From assembly GCF_000716785.1 (NCBI RefSeq), contig NZ_JNYY01000001.1, positions 1 through 64,000 of the forward strand: 64,000 nt of DNA, read 5' to 3'. This document shows positions 1-8,019 of this stretch, in pieces. The translations under genes and the position numbers were made by a program. Position 1 is the stretch's first letter. The number at the start of each line of letters is the position of its first letter. The stretch is from Amycolatopsis vancoresmycina. GTDB lineage: Bacteria; Actinomycetota; Actinomycetes; Mycobacteriales; Pseudonocardiaceae. The notes below the pieces were generated by a model that saw nothing but the letters and a program-made list of their open reading frames with translations, was not told the DNA's origin and did no database searches.

Positions 1-57
1 ATGGTCCGCTGGAGCATCATCCGCATCACCAGCCGCCGCCTCACCCAACGCACCTAA
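1..57 (+). CDS. 3' end of an upstream coding sequence, possibly a transposase
   Basis: An open frame runs in from the left edge and ends at TAA (55-57). The last residues are arginine-rich (ending TSRRLTQRT), like the C-terminus of IS5-type transposases. Just downstream, bases 57-95 hold short inverted segments (AAGAACAGGCTCTTA) that could be part of an insertion-sequence end. Only 18 codons are visible, so both the frame and the family are guesses. Confidence 0.3.
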   Translation: MVRWSIIRITSRRLTQRT

Positions 58-101
58 GTTCAAGAACAGGCTCTTAGAACACTGTTTCTCACTCACGACC
101 C

Positions 102-503
102 TCAGGCGCAGGCGAGGCGGGCCCAGACGACCTTGCCGTCGTCGTGGTGGCTCACGCCCCAGGTGTCGGCGAGTTCGTCGACCAGCAGCAGGCCCCGGCC
201 GCCCGCCTGGCCGGGGACCCGCAGCCGCGGCTCGCCGGTGCCGACGTCGGTGACCGCCACCGTCACCTCGCACGGATCCGCCGCGACGTGGAGCCGCAGC
301 TGGCGGGGGCCGGTGGCGTGGACGTAGGCGTTCTCGAGCAGTTCGCCGATGACGATCAGCGCGTCGACCCGGTCCGGTTCGGCCAGCGACGCCAGCCGGG
401 TGCCGGCCCAGCGGCGTCCGGTGGCCGGCCCCGCGGGACCGGTCCCGGTCAGGTCCAGCACGTCCCAGCCCGGTTCGCCCGCCGCGCCCCAGTTCACTCG
501 CAC
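102..503 (-). CDS. ATP-binding protein, anti-sigma-factor-like histidine kinase domain
   Basis: A 133-residue single-domain HATPase_c_2 protein of the RsbW/SpoIIAB type. These small kinases bind a sigma factor or phosphorylate an anti-anti-sigma factor in partner-switching stress circuits, and actinomycetes carry dozens. The N-box is ELLENAYVHA (about residues 54-63) and the G-box lies in GGRGLLLVDELADTWGV near residue 101-117. The start is GTG at 503, with AAGGAGG about 8 bases upstream. No sigma factor or STAS partner is adjacent, so its target is unknown. The fold is secure, the role inferred. Confidence 0.85.
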   Translation of the reverse strand: MRVNWGAAGEPGWDVLDLTGTGPAGPATGRRWAGTRLASLAEPDRVDALIVIGELLENAYVHATGPRQLRLHVAADPCEVTVAVTDVGTGEPRLRVPGQAGGRGLLLVDELADTWGVSHHDDGKVVWARLACA

Positions 504-569
504 CGTGCGGCCCTCCTTCTCGGGAAAGGCCTACCCGGATAAGCCCGAGTTACACGTTCGGGGGCGATG

Positions 570-806
570 TTACGGGTGCCCGCTGCGCCAGAGGAACGCC
601 TCCCGCAACGCGGTGACGAGCGCTTCGTCGTCGACCTCGCTGGGCTGCTCGCCCATCGGCAGCCAGCGCTCGTCGTCCGGGGTGCCGGCGATGACGCGGA
701 TCAGCGTGACGCCGGGATAGGCGAGCGTCTCGGTGCCGCCGTCGGCGCCGGGCACGGTGATGCGCCGGGACTCGGCCCGGACGAGGACCTGCCGCTGGTC
801 GTTCAC
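570..806 (-). CDS. Hypothetical protein, 78 aa
   Basis: A small acidic soluble protein starting at GTG 806. It has no signal peptide or membrane segment. The centre (TLIRVIAGTPDDERWLPMGE) looks like a short beta-sheet domain, and the C-terminal half is helical and ends at WRSGHP. Codon use is typical of the genome. It reads in the same direction as the ATP-binding protein downstream, 66 bases away, so the two may be cotranscribed. I do not recognise a family. Confidence 0.6.
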   Translation of the reverse strand: MNDQRQVLVRAESRRITVPGADGGTETLAYPGVTLIRVIAGTPDDERWLPMGEQPSEVDDEALVTALREAFLWRSGHP

Positions 807-1153
807 GCCGTCTCCCCGGCGGGCACGGCGCGCCCCGAGGGGGAGGAGAGCGCGCCATGTCCGTCCTTGGAACGGTACGCCGCGGCCGGGCGGGCGGCCC
901 CGGAACCACTCGTACGCCGGAGCAGCGGAACGTGACAGGGGTGCCCGGGTTGCTCTGCGCGAATTCCCGGTGGGCGAATTGCCCGGTACCTATCTTTTGT
1001 CCTGTCCGACGAAAGTCGGTACCGCCCGGCCCGGCCGCGGGCCCACCCTCGACCGCACCGGATCCCCGGCGCCGGCCCCGGCCGGCTCACCCCCACCGCG
1101 GCCGGCGCGGCCACCCCTCGCGCCGGCTTCGCCCGCGAAAGCGAGTTACCGGC
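807..1153. other. Intergenic region between divergent genes
   Basis: About 350 bases without a supported gene, between the small hypothetical gene and the secreted protease. The reading frame upstream of the protease start is low-complexity Pro/Arg/Gly and is not coding-like. It contains a short hairpin with a GAAA tetraloop (CCGAC 1006-1010, GTCGG 1015-1019) and a GGGCGAATTGCCC palindrome at 972-984. A TATCTT at 991-996 could be a -10 element, but no good -35 was found. Confidence 0.5.
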
Positions 1154-2260
1154 ATGCGCAGAACGTCCCCGGGACACCACCTCCTCGCCCGCTCCGCCAC
1201 CACTGTCGTGGCCGCCGCCGCGGCCGCCGCCTTCTTCACCCCGGTCACCGCGACCGCCACCACCATCGACGGCTACTCGGCCACGGTGCAGCGCGAAGCG
1301 GTCGCCTCCCTCGCCGCCGAAGCGGGGATCAGCGAGTCCGCCGCCGTCGCCCTCCTGCGCACGCAGGCGGCGAGCGTCGACACCCTGCACGCGGTCACCG
1401 CGGCCCTCGGGGCCCGGGCCGCGGACGGCTACCTCGACGCGGCCGCCAAACCCGTGGTCAACGTGCTCGACCGGGCCGCCGCCGTCCAGGCCGAGCAGGC
1501 CGGGGCGCAGGCCCGGGTCGTCAAGCACTCCGCCGCCGCGCTGGCGAACGCGCAAGACGCCCTGCAGGCGCTGCCCGCGGTGGCGCACACCTCGATCGGC
1601 CTCGACCCGAAGACCAACCAGGTCGTGCTCACCGTGGCCGACGCGGCCAAGGGCACCGAAGCCCTGCTGAAGGCCGCCGGGGCGCTCGGCGACCGGGTCC
1701 GCGTGGAGCGGGTCGCCGGCGAGATGCACACCGCGATCTACAACGGCGAGGCGATCACCGGCGGCGGCGTCCGCTGCTCGGTCGGCTTCAACACCAACCG
1801 CGGCGGCCAGAACTACATCGTCGACGCCGGCCACTGCACCCGCGCGGTGTCGCAGTGGAACGTCGGCCCCTCGCAGGGATCGAGCTTCCCCGGCAACGAC
1901 TACGGGCTCATCCGCAACACCACCGGCAGCGCACCCGGCGCGGTCACCCTGTGGAACGGCTCCACGCAGCGGATCAGCTCCGCCGGCACCGCGACCGTCG
2001 GGCAGCGGATCAGCAAGAGCGGCAGCACCACCCAGCTGACGTCGGGCTCGGTGCAGCGGCTGAACGTCACGGTGAACTACGCCGAAGGCTCGGTGTCCCA
2101 GCTGATCCAGACCAGCGCGCTGGTCAACCCCGGCGACTCCGGCGGCTGCCTGTTCGCCGGCAGCACCGGCCTGGGCATCACCTCCGGCAAGGGCGGCAGC
2201 AGCTCCTACTACCAGCCGGTGGGCGAGGCGCTGAGCGCGTACGGCGTCACCCTGAACTGA
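1154..2260 (+). CDS. Secreted S1 (streptogrisin-type) serine protease with pro-domain
   Basis: A 368-residue chymotrypsin-fold protease of the alpha-lytic/streptogrisin group, made as a zymogen. It has a signal peptide (residues 1 to about 35, with an alanine-rich core), a long pro-region (about 40-180) that in this family folds the enzyme and inhibits it, then the catalytic domain. The triad is visible as His in DAGHCT, Asp in GNDYGLI and Ser in NPGDSGG. Paired cysteines lie in RCSVGF...GHC and near GGCLF. ATG 1154 is preferred over longer starts because it begins a proper signal peptide. The gene is monocistronic and ends at a strong hairpin. It probably degrades extracellular protein. Confidence 0.92.
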   Translation: MRRTSPGHHLLARSATTVVAAAAAAAFFTPVTATATTIDGYSATVQREAVASLAAEAGISESAAVALLRTQAASVDTLHAVTAALGARAADGYLDAAAKPVVNVLDRAAAVQAEQAGAQARVVKHSAAALANAQDALQALPAVAHTSIGLDPKTNQVVLTVADAAKGTEALLKAAGALGDRVRVERVAGEMHTAIYNGEAITGGGVRCSVGFNTNRGGQNYIVDAGHCTRAVSQWNVGPSQGSSFPGNDYGLIRNTTGSAPGAVTLWNGSTQRISSAGTATVGQRISKSGSTTQLTSGSVQRLNVTVNYAEGSVSQLIQTSALVNPGDSGGCLFAGSTGLGITSGKGGSSSYYQPVGEALSAYGVTLN

Positions 2261-2266
2261 CCGGCG

Positions 2267-2301
2267 GGCGGCCGGAGCACCACGCCGGTGCCCCGGCCGC
2301 C
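2267..2301. terminator. Bidirectional hairpin terminator between convergent genes
   Basis: A 15-base stem with one mismatch: GGCGGCCGGAGCACC at 2267-2281 pairs with GGTGCCCCGGCCGCC at 2287-2301, with loop ACGCC. It lies between the protease stop at 2260 and the end of the minus-strand membrane gene at 2305. Confidence 0.8.
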
Positions 2302-2304
2302 GCG

Positions 2305-2565
2305 TCAGTCGCGGCGGTGGAAGATCAGCCGGTAGCCGGCCAGGATGACCAGCGCGCCGAGGATCGCCAGGCCCCAGGTCCGCAGGTCGAAGAACGTGCC
2401 GAGCTGGGTGTGGAACAGCGTCTTGCCGATCCAGCCGCCGACGAACGCGCCCGCGATGCCGAGCAGGATGGTGATGATGCAGCCGCCCGGGTCCTTGCCC
2501 GGCATGAGGGCTTTCGCGATCAACCCGGCGATGAGCCCGAGCACGATCCAGGCGATGATGCCCAC
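2305..2565 (-). CDS. GlsB/YeaQ/YmgE family membrane protein
   Basis: An 86-residue transglycosylase-associated-type membrane protein with three hydrophobic helices: MGIIAWIVLGLIAGLIAKAL, the glycine-rich IITILLGIAGAFVGGWIG, and LAILGALVILAGYRLIF. The PGKDPGG turn between helices 1 and 2 is characteristic. Members are often induced by general stress, but their biochemical role is unknown. The start is GTG 2565. It is a single gene ending at the shared hairpin. Confidence 0.88.
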   Translation of the reverse strand: MGIIAWIVLGLIAGLIAKALMPGKDPGGCIITILLGIAGAFVGGWIGKTLFHTQLGTFFDLRTWGLAILGALVILAGYRLIFHRRD

Positions 2566-2668
2566 GGCGGTGTCCTCTCGTCAGCGTCCCTTGACGGCAC
2601 AGGATGGCAGGAGCGGCCCCGCGGGGCGCGCCGAGCCACGCCGACGTGATCCGGATCTCACCCGGTGG

Positions 2669-3562
2669 TCACCGCCGCGGGAACGGACCCCACCCCTTGA
2701 CGGCGAACGAGCTGCCGCGCCGCTCGACCTCCAGCGCGCTGTGCCCGCCGAAGTGGGCGGGCACGAGCAGGACGCGCTCGTCGGCGGCCCAGCCGAGCAG
2801 ACGGCGGCGGGTGGCTCGGGCCTGGACCGGGTCTTCGCAGAAGCAGCTGTTGTGCCCGGGCTCGGCGAGCTGCAGGGGCGTGTGCAGGATGTCGCCGGCG
2901 AACAGGGCGCGGTCGCCGCCGGAGGCCAGTTTCACCACGCTGGAGCCGGGGGTGTGGCCCGGCGCGGCCTCCAGCCAGAGGTTCGCGTCGATCGGGTGGG
3001 CGTCCTCCCACAGCACCACCTGGCCCGCCTCGTACACCGGCTGGATGCTGTCTTCGAAGGCGTGCGCGTTCACGCCGCCGGAGACGGCCGGGTTGCGGGC
3101 CGGGTCCCAGTGCTCGAAGTCCGCGCGGGGCATGAGGTGCGTGGCGTTGGGGAACGTCGGCACCCAGGTGCCGCCGGCCAGGCGGGTGTTCCACCCGATG
3201 TGGTCGAGGTGCAGGTGGGTGTGCACGACCAGGTCGACGTCCTCGGTGCGGACACCGGCTTCGCGCAGCCGGTCCAGGTAGTCCAGCCGGAGGTGGTCCC
3301 AGGCGGGGACCGCCGGGCGGTGCTTGTCGTTGCCCACGGCGGTGTCGATCAGGATCGTGCGGCCTTCGCTGCGCAGCAGCCAGGTCTGCATCGACGACAG
3401 CACGAGGTCGTCCGCGGTGAGGTGGTCGGGTACCAGCTCGTGGCGGTGCTCCTGCCACGCCCGTTCCGGCAGGTCCGGGAAGAAGTCCCGGGCCGGCATG
3501 ATCGGGCCGTGCTGCTCTTCGATGCGGGTGACGGTGACGTCCCCGAGCTTGATTTCCGTCAT
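2669..3562 (-). CDS. MBL-fold metallo-hydrolase
   Basis: A 297-residue metallo-beta-lactamase-fold hydrolase binding two metal ions. The signature HTHLHLDHIGW (HxHxDH) is near residue 101-111. Later ligands are the His in APGHTPGSS and the Asp in LFAGDILHTP, and a late His-containing strand LLVPAHFGGHS closes the site. The family includes lactonases (AHL/quorum-quenching type) and esterases, and the substrate cannot be told from sequence. ATG 3562 is chosen because AGAAGGA sits just upstream; the longer frame to 3607 lacks a site. Divergent genes are absent, and the next gene upstream on the same strand is the MmyB-like regulator, 77 bases away. Confidence 0.88.
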   Translation of the reverse strand: MTEIKLGDVTVTRIEEQHGPIMPARDFFPDLPERAWQEHRHELVPDHLTADDLVLSSMQTWLLRSEGRTILIDTAVGNDKHRPAVPAWDHLRLDYLDRLREAGVRTEDVDLVVHTHLHLDHIGWNTRLAGGTWVPTFPNATHLMPRADFEHWDPARNPAVSGGVNAHAFEDSIQPVYEAGQVVLWEDAHPIDANLWLEAAPGHTPGSSVVKLASGGDRALFAGDILHTPLQLAEPGHNSCFCEDPVQARATRRRLLGWAADERVLLVPAHFGGHSALEVERRGSSFAVKGWGPFPRR

Positions 3563-3638
3563 TTTTCCTTCTCTGCGGGGTTTTCCGGGCGCGTTCGAGC
3601 CAGGCATCCGCTGGGGGTGCCTCGTGGGGAAAGCGTTT

Positions 3639-4514
3639 TCAGCCGCGCGCGGGCGATTCCCGGCGCGCGGTGGCGGTGGTGTGGGTCAGCAGGGTCATCG
3701 CCGCGTGCGACGCGGAGCCGGGTTCGGTGGTCGCGACGACGACGTGCTGGTCGTCCTCGGTCAGCAGTGCCTGGTGCGTGACGGTCATCGCGCCCACCAA
3801 GGGGTGGCGCATCTCGTAGACCGCATCGCCGCCCGCCTTGACGCGCTGGTCCGCCCACCAGGCCGCGAACTCCGTGCTGTGCAGGGAAAGTTCCCCGACG
3901 AGGGTGGCCAGGCCGGGATCGTCGGGGTGGCGTCCGGACGCCATCCGCAGCGTCGCCACGACCGCGCGGGCCTTGGCCGGCCAGTCGGCGTACAGCTCAC
4001 GGGTGTGCGGGTCGAGGAACACCAGCCGCGCCAGGTTCGGGCGCTGTCCAGTCCGTTCGGGCGCGTCCGGGGCCAGGTGCCCGGCGAACAGCGCGTGGCC
4101 GGCGGTGTTCCAGGCCAGGACGTCGCGGTACCGGCCGAGCACGACCACCGGCACGTCGCCGAGTGCGGCCAGGAGCTGCCGGACGGCGGGCGTGACGCGT
4201 TCCGGCGGCGGGCGGCGGCGCGTGACCGGCCGCCGGGCGCCGGCGGCCAGCTCGTGCAGGTGCCGTCGTTCGGTGTCGTCGAGCCGGAGGGCCCGGGCGA
4301 GGGCGTCCAGTACCTCCGGCGAAGCATTCGCCGCCTGGCCCTGTTCGAGCCTCGAGTAGTAGGGCGCGCTCACCCCGGCGAGCCGGGCGAGCTCTTCGCG
4401 GCGCAGCCCGGGCACCCGGCGCCGGTCGCCGTGGGTGCCGAGGCCGACGTCCTCGGGTCTTAGGTGGGAACGGCGGGTCCGGAGGAACTCGCCGAGTCGT
4501 CGTCTGGCCTCCAT
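3639..4514 (-). CDS. XRE-family regulator with MmyB-like ligand-binding domain
   Basis: A 291-residue transcription factor. The N-terminal HTH_31/XRE domain (about 1-80) contains LRREELARLAGVSAPYYSRL, the recognition helix-turn-helix usual in this group. The C-terminal part (about 105-285) matches the MmyB/MLTR ligand-binding domain, a PAS-like fold that in characterised members binds fatty acids (family knowledge). Such regulators usually control an adjacent short-chain dehydrogenase or hydrolase, so the MBL-fold hydrolase 77 bases downstream is the likely target and probably cotranscribed. ATG 4514 fits the family start. Confidence 0.88.
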   Translation of the reverse strand: MEARRRLGEFLRTRRSHLRPEDVGLGTHGDRRRVPGLRREELARLAGVSAPYYSRLEQGQAANASPEVLDALARALRLDDTERRHLHELAAGARRPVTRRRPPPERVTPAVRQLLAALGDVPVVVLGRYRDVLAWNTAGHALFAGHLAPDAPERTGQRPNLARLVFLDPHTRELYADWPAKARAVVATLRMASGRHPDDPGLATLVGELSLHSTEFAAWWADQRVKAGGDAVYEMRHPLVGAMTVTHQALLTEDDQHVVVATTEPGSASHAAMTLLTHTTATARRESPARG

Positions 4515-4568
4515 GAAGCCAGTATGGGCAGCGGTGCGCCGCCGCAACCACACCCTGACGGGGTCACG

Positions 4569-4601
4569 AAAAAGCCCGCCCGGGAGCTGTCCCGGGCGGG
4601 C
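4569..4601 (-). terminator. Rho-independent terminator of the secreted protein gene
   Basis: A perfect 11-base stem (GCCCGCCCGGG at 4574-4584 with CCCGGGCGGGC at 4591-4601, loop AGCTGT), followed on the minus strand by a run of five T (4569-4573). It sits 20 bases after the minus-strand stop at 4621. A true T-tract is uncommon in this GC-rich sequence. Confidence 0.88.
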
Positions 4602-4620
4602 CGTGGGTGATCAGGCGGGC

Positions 4621-5817
4621 TCAGCCACCGCCGTAGGTGGCCTGGGTGACCGCGAAGACGTTGCGGTTGCCCGCGCCTTCCTGCAGCGACCACAGCAGGT
4701 CGGCGGCGGTGTCGTCCTCCCAGTAGGAAAGGCTTTCGCCGCTGCCTACCCAGGCGAAGGTCTGCGCGGCGGCCGCCGGCTTCCAGTAGTAGAGCTGCTT
4801 CGAACCGGAGGAGTTGAACCACCAGCGGCCGTTGTGCGAGGCGACGCCGTTGAGCTTGTACCAGGGCAGCTGCAGCGCCTGGCTCGCCGTCGTCGTCGCG
4901 GCGAAGGTCCCGGAGGCGGCGAACGGGTAGCGGATCGCCCGCGGCGCCCGGTTCGGGTAGTCCGTGCAGCCGGAGGAGCAGGTGTACTCGGTCATCACGA
5001 TCGACTTGCTGACCCGGTCGAGGGAGATCGACGACCACGCGAGGTTCGTGCCCGACGTCGTCTTCGAGGTGATCGTGCCGACCTGCGGCAGGACGTAGGC
5101 GTAGTTGTGGGCGTAGTAGGTGCTGCCGCTCTGGTGGCCGATCTGGTCGGCCGTGCCGCCGCTGTCGGTCTTGAGGATCTTGCGCATGTCGAACACGCGC
5201 ATGCCCTTCCCGGTGTCGGCGACGTAGAGGTAGTCGCCGTACCAGGACATGCCACCGGCGTGGATCGGGATGTCCTTGAAGTCCGGCGCCGCCGCGGTCC
5301 CGGTAGGCTCGACCAGCAGGATCTTCCGGTAGGCGTTCGGGTAGTCGGCATCCCAGTCGACGAGGGTGATCCGGCTGCGCGACTGGCCGCCGTCACAGCC
5401 GTCCTTGGTGTACCAGCTGACGGCGACGAGCTGGTGCCCGTCGTAGTTCCCGCCGTTCGCGGTCCCCACGGCGTCGCGGCTGGTGGTGATGCCCTGCGGG
5501 TAGTTGGTGCAGTCGGAGTTGTCGCCGCTGTCGAACCGGAACCCGGTCGAGAGCCCGGCGACGGAGAAGGAGGACGGCAGGGCGGTGCGGTCGTGGTTCG
5601 CGTTGTCCATCACGGTGTGGACGGCCGCGGTCCCCAGCGTCGAGACCAGCGCGCTGTTGACGGAGTCGAACTGGGTGTAGCTGGCGGACAGGGTGTATTG
5701 GTCGGCAGGCAGGGTGGAAGGCGCGGCCGCGGCGGTGGCCGCGGCGGCCGGCGCGGCCACCAGACCCGCGAGCAGGCCGGCGGCCAGCGCGGCCTGGGCT
5801 AGACGGTGCAATGACAT
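4621..5817 (-). CDS. Secreted protein of unknown function (paralogue A)
   Basis: A 398-residue exported protein with a Sec signal peptide (MSLHRLAQAALAAGLLAGLV... cut near AAAATA). The mature part is rich in aromatic and beta-prone segments, compatible with a beta-propeller, with repeated hydrophobic strands such as GGMSWYGDYLYVAD and YRKILLVEPTG. Paired cysteines (CSSGC, DGC) suggest disulfides. It is clearly homologous to the protein at 20887-22122: both share PQGITTS, GGM(S/A)WYGD and an (I/M)RVF segment before a K-I-L helix. No enzyme motif is recognised. A second in-frame start at 5826 would add MVR. The promoter carries a motif shared with the paralogue. Confidence 0.85.
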   Translation of the reverse strand: MSLHRLAQAALAAGLLAGLVAAPAAAATAAAAPSTLPADQYTLSASYTQFDSVNSALVSTLGTAAVHTVMDNANHDRTALPSSFSVAGLSTGFRFDSGDNSDCTNYPQGITTSRDAVGTANGGNYDGHQLVAVSWYTKDGCDGGQSRSRITLVDWDADYPNAYRKILLVEPTGTAAAPDFKDIPIHAGGMSWYGDYLYVADTGKGMRVFDMRKILKTDSGGTADQIGHQSGSTYYAHNYAYVLPQVGTITSKTTSGTNLAWSSISLDRVSKSIVMTEYTCSSGCTDYPNRAPRAIRYPFAASGTFAATTTASQALQLPWYKLNGVASHNGRWWFNSSGSKQLYYWKPAAAAQTFAWVGSGESLSYWEDDTAADLLWSLQEGAGNRNVFAVTQATYGGG

Positions 5818-5840
5818 GCGAACCATCGTCGGCCACGGCC

Positions 5841-5858
5841 GTACAAGGGCCGTACAAC
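5841..5858. promoter_or_regulatory. Candidate operator shared with paralogue B
   Basis: GTACAAGGGCCGTACAAC is a direct repeat of GTACAA with an 11-base period, 24 bases upstream of the start of paralogue A. The same 18-mer, with one change, precedes paralogue B at 20825-20842, in the opposite orientation relative to its gene. The conservation suggests a common regulator. Confidence 0.6.
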
Positions 5859-5867
5859 CGCGGCCCG

Positions 5868-6425
5868 CTACCGCGCCGCCCGGCGGTCGAGCACCTTCAG
5901 CGACTGCTCGCACCACCGCAGGTTCTCCCGCTCGAACGACAGCCCGCGCATCAGCGTCAGGTACGGGCCGACGCGCTCGGCCTCGGCGAGGTAGTCGTCT
6001 TCGAACCGGCCGTCCAGCAGGCGGGCGCGGAGCCGCTCGTACGCGGCGATCTTGGTCTCCGCCCGGGCCATCCGCTCCGCCAGCGCGCTCCGGACCGCCC
6101 GCTCGTCGCCCATGTCCAGCGCCTGCACCTGGACGAGCAGCTCGTCGCGGATCACGCCCGGGCGGGGTGGCCGGGCCGTGAACTCGTGCAGTGCCCGGCG
6201 GCCGGCCTCCGACAGCGCGAACAGGCGCTTGTCCGGGCGGTGCTGCTGGTGGACCACCCGGGCGTGCACCAGGCCGTCGGCCGCCATGCGGTCGAGTTCC
6301 CGGTAGAGCTGCTGGGGGGTTGCCGCCCAGAAGTTCGCCACCGAGGCGTCGAACCCCTTCGCCAGGTCGTAACCCGATGCCTCGCCTTCGAGCAAGGCCG
6401 CCATCAGCGCGTGCCGGAGTGCCAT
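5868..6425 (-). CDS. PadR-family transcriptional regulator
   Basis: A 185-residue PadR regulator. The winged helix (about 1-85) contains SGYDLAKGFDASVANFW and the beta-wing LFALSEAGRRALHEF. The C-terminal half (about 95-185) is the long dimerisation helix region of the Vir_act_alpha_C type. ATG 6425 is preferred over an upstream TTG because it clears the operator. It lies 6 bases after the NTF2-like gene, so the two form an operon. A perfect palindrome touches its start and a related site sits in the operon promoter, which implies autorepression. The ligand is unknown; PadR proteins often sense phenolics or drugs. Confidence 0.9.
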   Translation of the reverse strand: MALRHALMAALLEGEASGYDLAKGFDASVANFWAATPQQLYRELDRMAADGLVHARVVHQQHRPDKRLFALSEAGRRALHEFTARPPRPGVIRDELLVQVQALDMGDERAVRSALAERMARAETKIAAYERLRARLLDGRFEDDYLAEAERVGPYLTLMRGLSFERENLRWCEQSLKVLDRRAAR

Positions 6426-6441
6426 ACTCAACTAGTTGAGT
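6426..6441. promoter_or_regulatory. Perfect 16-base palindrome, PadR operator
   Basis: ACTCAACTAGTTGAGT is fully self-complementary. It spans the stop codon of the NTF2-like gene and ends one base before the padR start codon. A 12/16 match lies upstream of the operon at 6835-6850, so it is most likely bound by the PadR encoded next to it. Confidence 0.7.
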
Positions 6442-6827
6442 GCTTCGCGCTGGATCTGCGGGAACTGCGCCGCCATCGCCTCCGACAGCGCCTGCGCCGC
6501 CGAGAGCGGGCGGACCATCACGGTGAACTCGTCGATCAGGCCGTCGTCGTCGAGGTGCAGGAAGTCGCAGCCTTCGACGCGCACGTCCCCGATCCGGGCC
6601 TCGAAGACGAGCGCGTGGTCCCGCCCCTCGCCGCCGGTCAGCTCGCGCACATAACGGAAGTCCTCGAACACGCGCAGCACGCCGCGCAGGATCGCGGCCG
6701 TGATCGCCTTGCCCGGGTACGGCCGGAACGCCACCGGGCTGCGGAACACGACGTTCTCGGCCAGCGCCGCCGCCATGGCCTCGGGATCGCGGGCCTCGAC
6801 GGCCTTGCGGAAGCTGCTCACGGGCAC
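6432..6827 (-). CDS. NTF2-like/SnoaL-type domain protein
   Basis: A 131-residue single-domain alpha+beta-barrel protein of the nuclear transport factor 2 superfamily. The N-terminal helices (SSFRKAVEARDPEAMAAALA), the strand pair ENVVFRSP and the terminal sheet (VEGCDFLHLDDDGLIDEF) are typical. Members act as small polyketide cyclases, isomerases or ligand-binding pockets, and no catalytic signature decides between them. Starts at GTG 6827 or GTG 6821 are both possible. It is the first gene of a two-gene operon with padR and is preceded by a PadR-like operator. Confidence 0.85.
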   Translation of the reverse strand: MPVSSFRKAVEARDPEAMAAALAENVVFRSPVAFRPYPGKAITAAILRGVLRVFEDFRYVRELTGGEGRDHALVFEARIGDVRVEGCDFLHLDDDGLIDEFTVMVRPLSAAQALSEAMAAQFPQIQREALN

Positions 6828-6834
6828 CTCGCAT

Positions 6835-6850
6835 AGTCACTTTGTTGAGT
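6835..6850. promoter_or_regulatory. Second PadR-like operator, promoter of the NTF2-padR operon
   Basis: AGTCACTTTGTTGAGT keeps one perfect half-site (GTTGAGT) of the 6426-6441 palindrome and matches it at 12 of 16 positions. It lies 8 bases upstream of the first start codon, where a repressor would block transcription. Confidence 0.55.
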
Positions 6851-7147
6851 ATGACTCCGTGAGCGTACCGGTTCGCCTTCGGTGACCGCTCGATGACGCA
6901 CAGCTCTGCATTAGCCCTGCCACAGCTGTGCTCACCACGCTGACCCAAGGCCCGGTCAGGCGGAAGTCAACCGGCCATTACCCACCACGACCGCGAACCG
7001 GCGCGCGGACCTGCACCCTCACCGCGTCCACCACGCAGGGGCCGTGCTACTTCGACGGGCATGCTGCTGAAGGTGACCCGGGCGCGCGACGGCTACGCCG
7101 GCTGCATCGTCCTCAACGCCGGCCCCGACCACGACGGCACGTAGCTG
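6851..7147. other. Intergenic region with a possible gene remnant
   Basis: About 300 bases between the NTF2-like promoter and the convergent-side end of the NAD(P)-binding gene. A short plus-strand frame at 7061-7144 (starting MLLKVTRARDGYAGC, ending TAG) has coding-like composition but no ribosome binding site, and could be the tail of a decayed gene. Nothing else was recognised. Confidence 0.4.
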
Positions 7148-7891
7148 TCACGGCCGGGCGAGCCACTCGGCGAGCGTGGTCTCGGCGAGTTGCGCGCCCG
7201 GCCCCGGCAGGAGGTCTTCCGGCCCCGGCACCGCACCGAAGTACGGCGCCTGCGGGTCGGTGACCACCGGCCGCGGGTCCGAGCGCGCGGTCAGCACCGT
7301 GCGCACCCACTCGTCCAGTCCGAAGACCTCGGGGCCTGCCACCTCGGTGACACCGCCTGCCGGGGCTCCGGTGGCGGCCCGGCCGACCGCCGCGGCCACG
7401 TCGGCGGCCGCCATCGGCTGCACGCCCGCCCCCGGCAGCCGCACGACGCCGTCGGCCGTCGAACCGTCCGCGATCCCGCCGGCGAACTCGAAGAACTGCG
7501 TCGCGCGCACGATCGAGAACGGCAGCCCGGACCGGGCGATCAGCTCCTCCTGCGCGACCTTCGCCCGGAAGTACCCGACACCCGGCTGCCGGTCCGTGCC
7601 GACCACCGACAAGGCGACGTAGTGCCCGATCCCCGCTTCCGCGGCCGCACCGGCGAGGGTGGTGGTCGAGGTCCGGAAGAACGCCATGACGTCGTCGTCG
7701 GCGAACGACGGCGAGTTCGAGACGTCCACCACCACGTCCGCGCCCTGCAACACCTCCTTCAGCCCTTCGCCGGTCAAGGTGTTCACCCCGGTGCTGGGCG
7801 CGGCGGGCACCGCGTCGTGGCCCTGCGCGGCCAGCCGGGTCACGAGGTTCCTGCCGATCAGACCGGTCCCGCCGATGACGACGACCACCAT
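7148..7891 (-). CDS. Atypical SDR, NAD(P)-binding oxidoreductase
   Basis: A 247-residue Rossmann protein of the NmrA/SDR_a5 type. The nucleotide-binding motif VIGGTGLIGRNLV starts at residue 5. The shortened active site and the SIVRATQFFEF segment mid-protein match a family annotated as NAD(P)H-binding or nucleoside-diphosphate-sugar epimerase-like. Members often lack the classical Tyr-x-x-x-Lys pair and may act as redox sensors or quinone reductases. ATG 7891 is chosen because the Rossmann motif begins immediately. The acyl-CoA ligase upstream is 128 bases away, so cotranscription is uncertain. Confidence 0.88.
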   Translation of the reverse strand: MVVVVIGGTGLIGRNLVTRLAAQGHDAVPAAPSTGVNTLTGEGLKEVLQGADVVVDVSNSPSFADDDVMAFFRTSTTTLAGAAAEAGIGHYVALSVVGTDRQPGVGYFRAKVAQEELIARSGLPFSIVRATQFFEFAGGIADGSTADGVVRLPGAGVQPMAAADVAAAVGRAATGAPAGGVTEVAGPEVFGLDEWVRTVLTARSDPRPVVTDPQAPYFGAVPGPEDLLPGPGAQLAETTLAEWLARP

Positions 7892-8019
7892 GTCCGCTCC
7901 TTCCGCTCGGCGCCGCCCGGTGGCCCCGGGACGGCTGCACACCCCAGGGACAAGATGGCGCGCCGGAACGTGACACCGCAGGCCGGTTCGCTCGAACGGC
8001 TCAGCCGTCGTATAACGCC

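Noticed and set aside
1..100. A complete insertion sequence
   Set aside because: Only a possible transposase end and partial inverted segments are visible; the rest lies outside the window.
7061..7144. A 27-residue plus-strand gene
   Set aside because: It lacks a ribosome binding site and any neighbour relationship; it is recorded only as a possible remnant in the intergenic entry.
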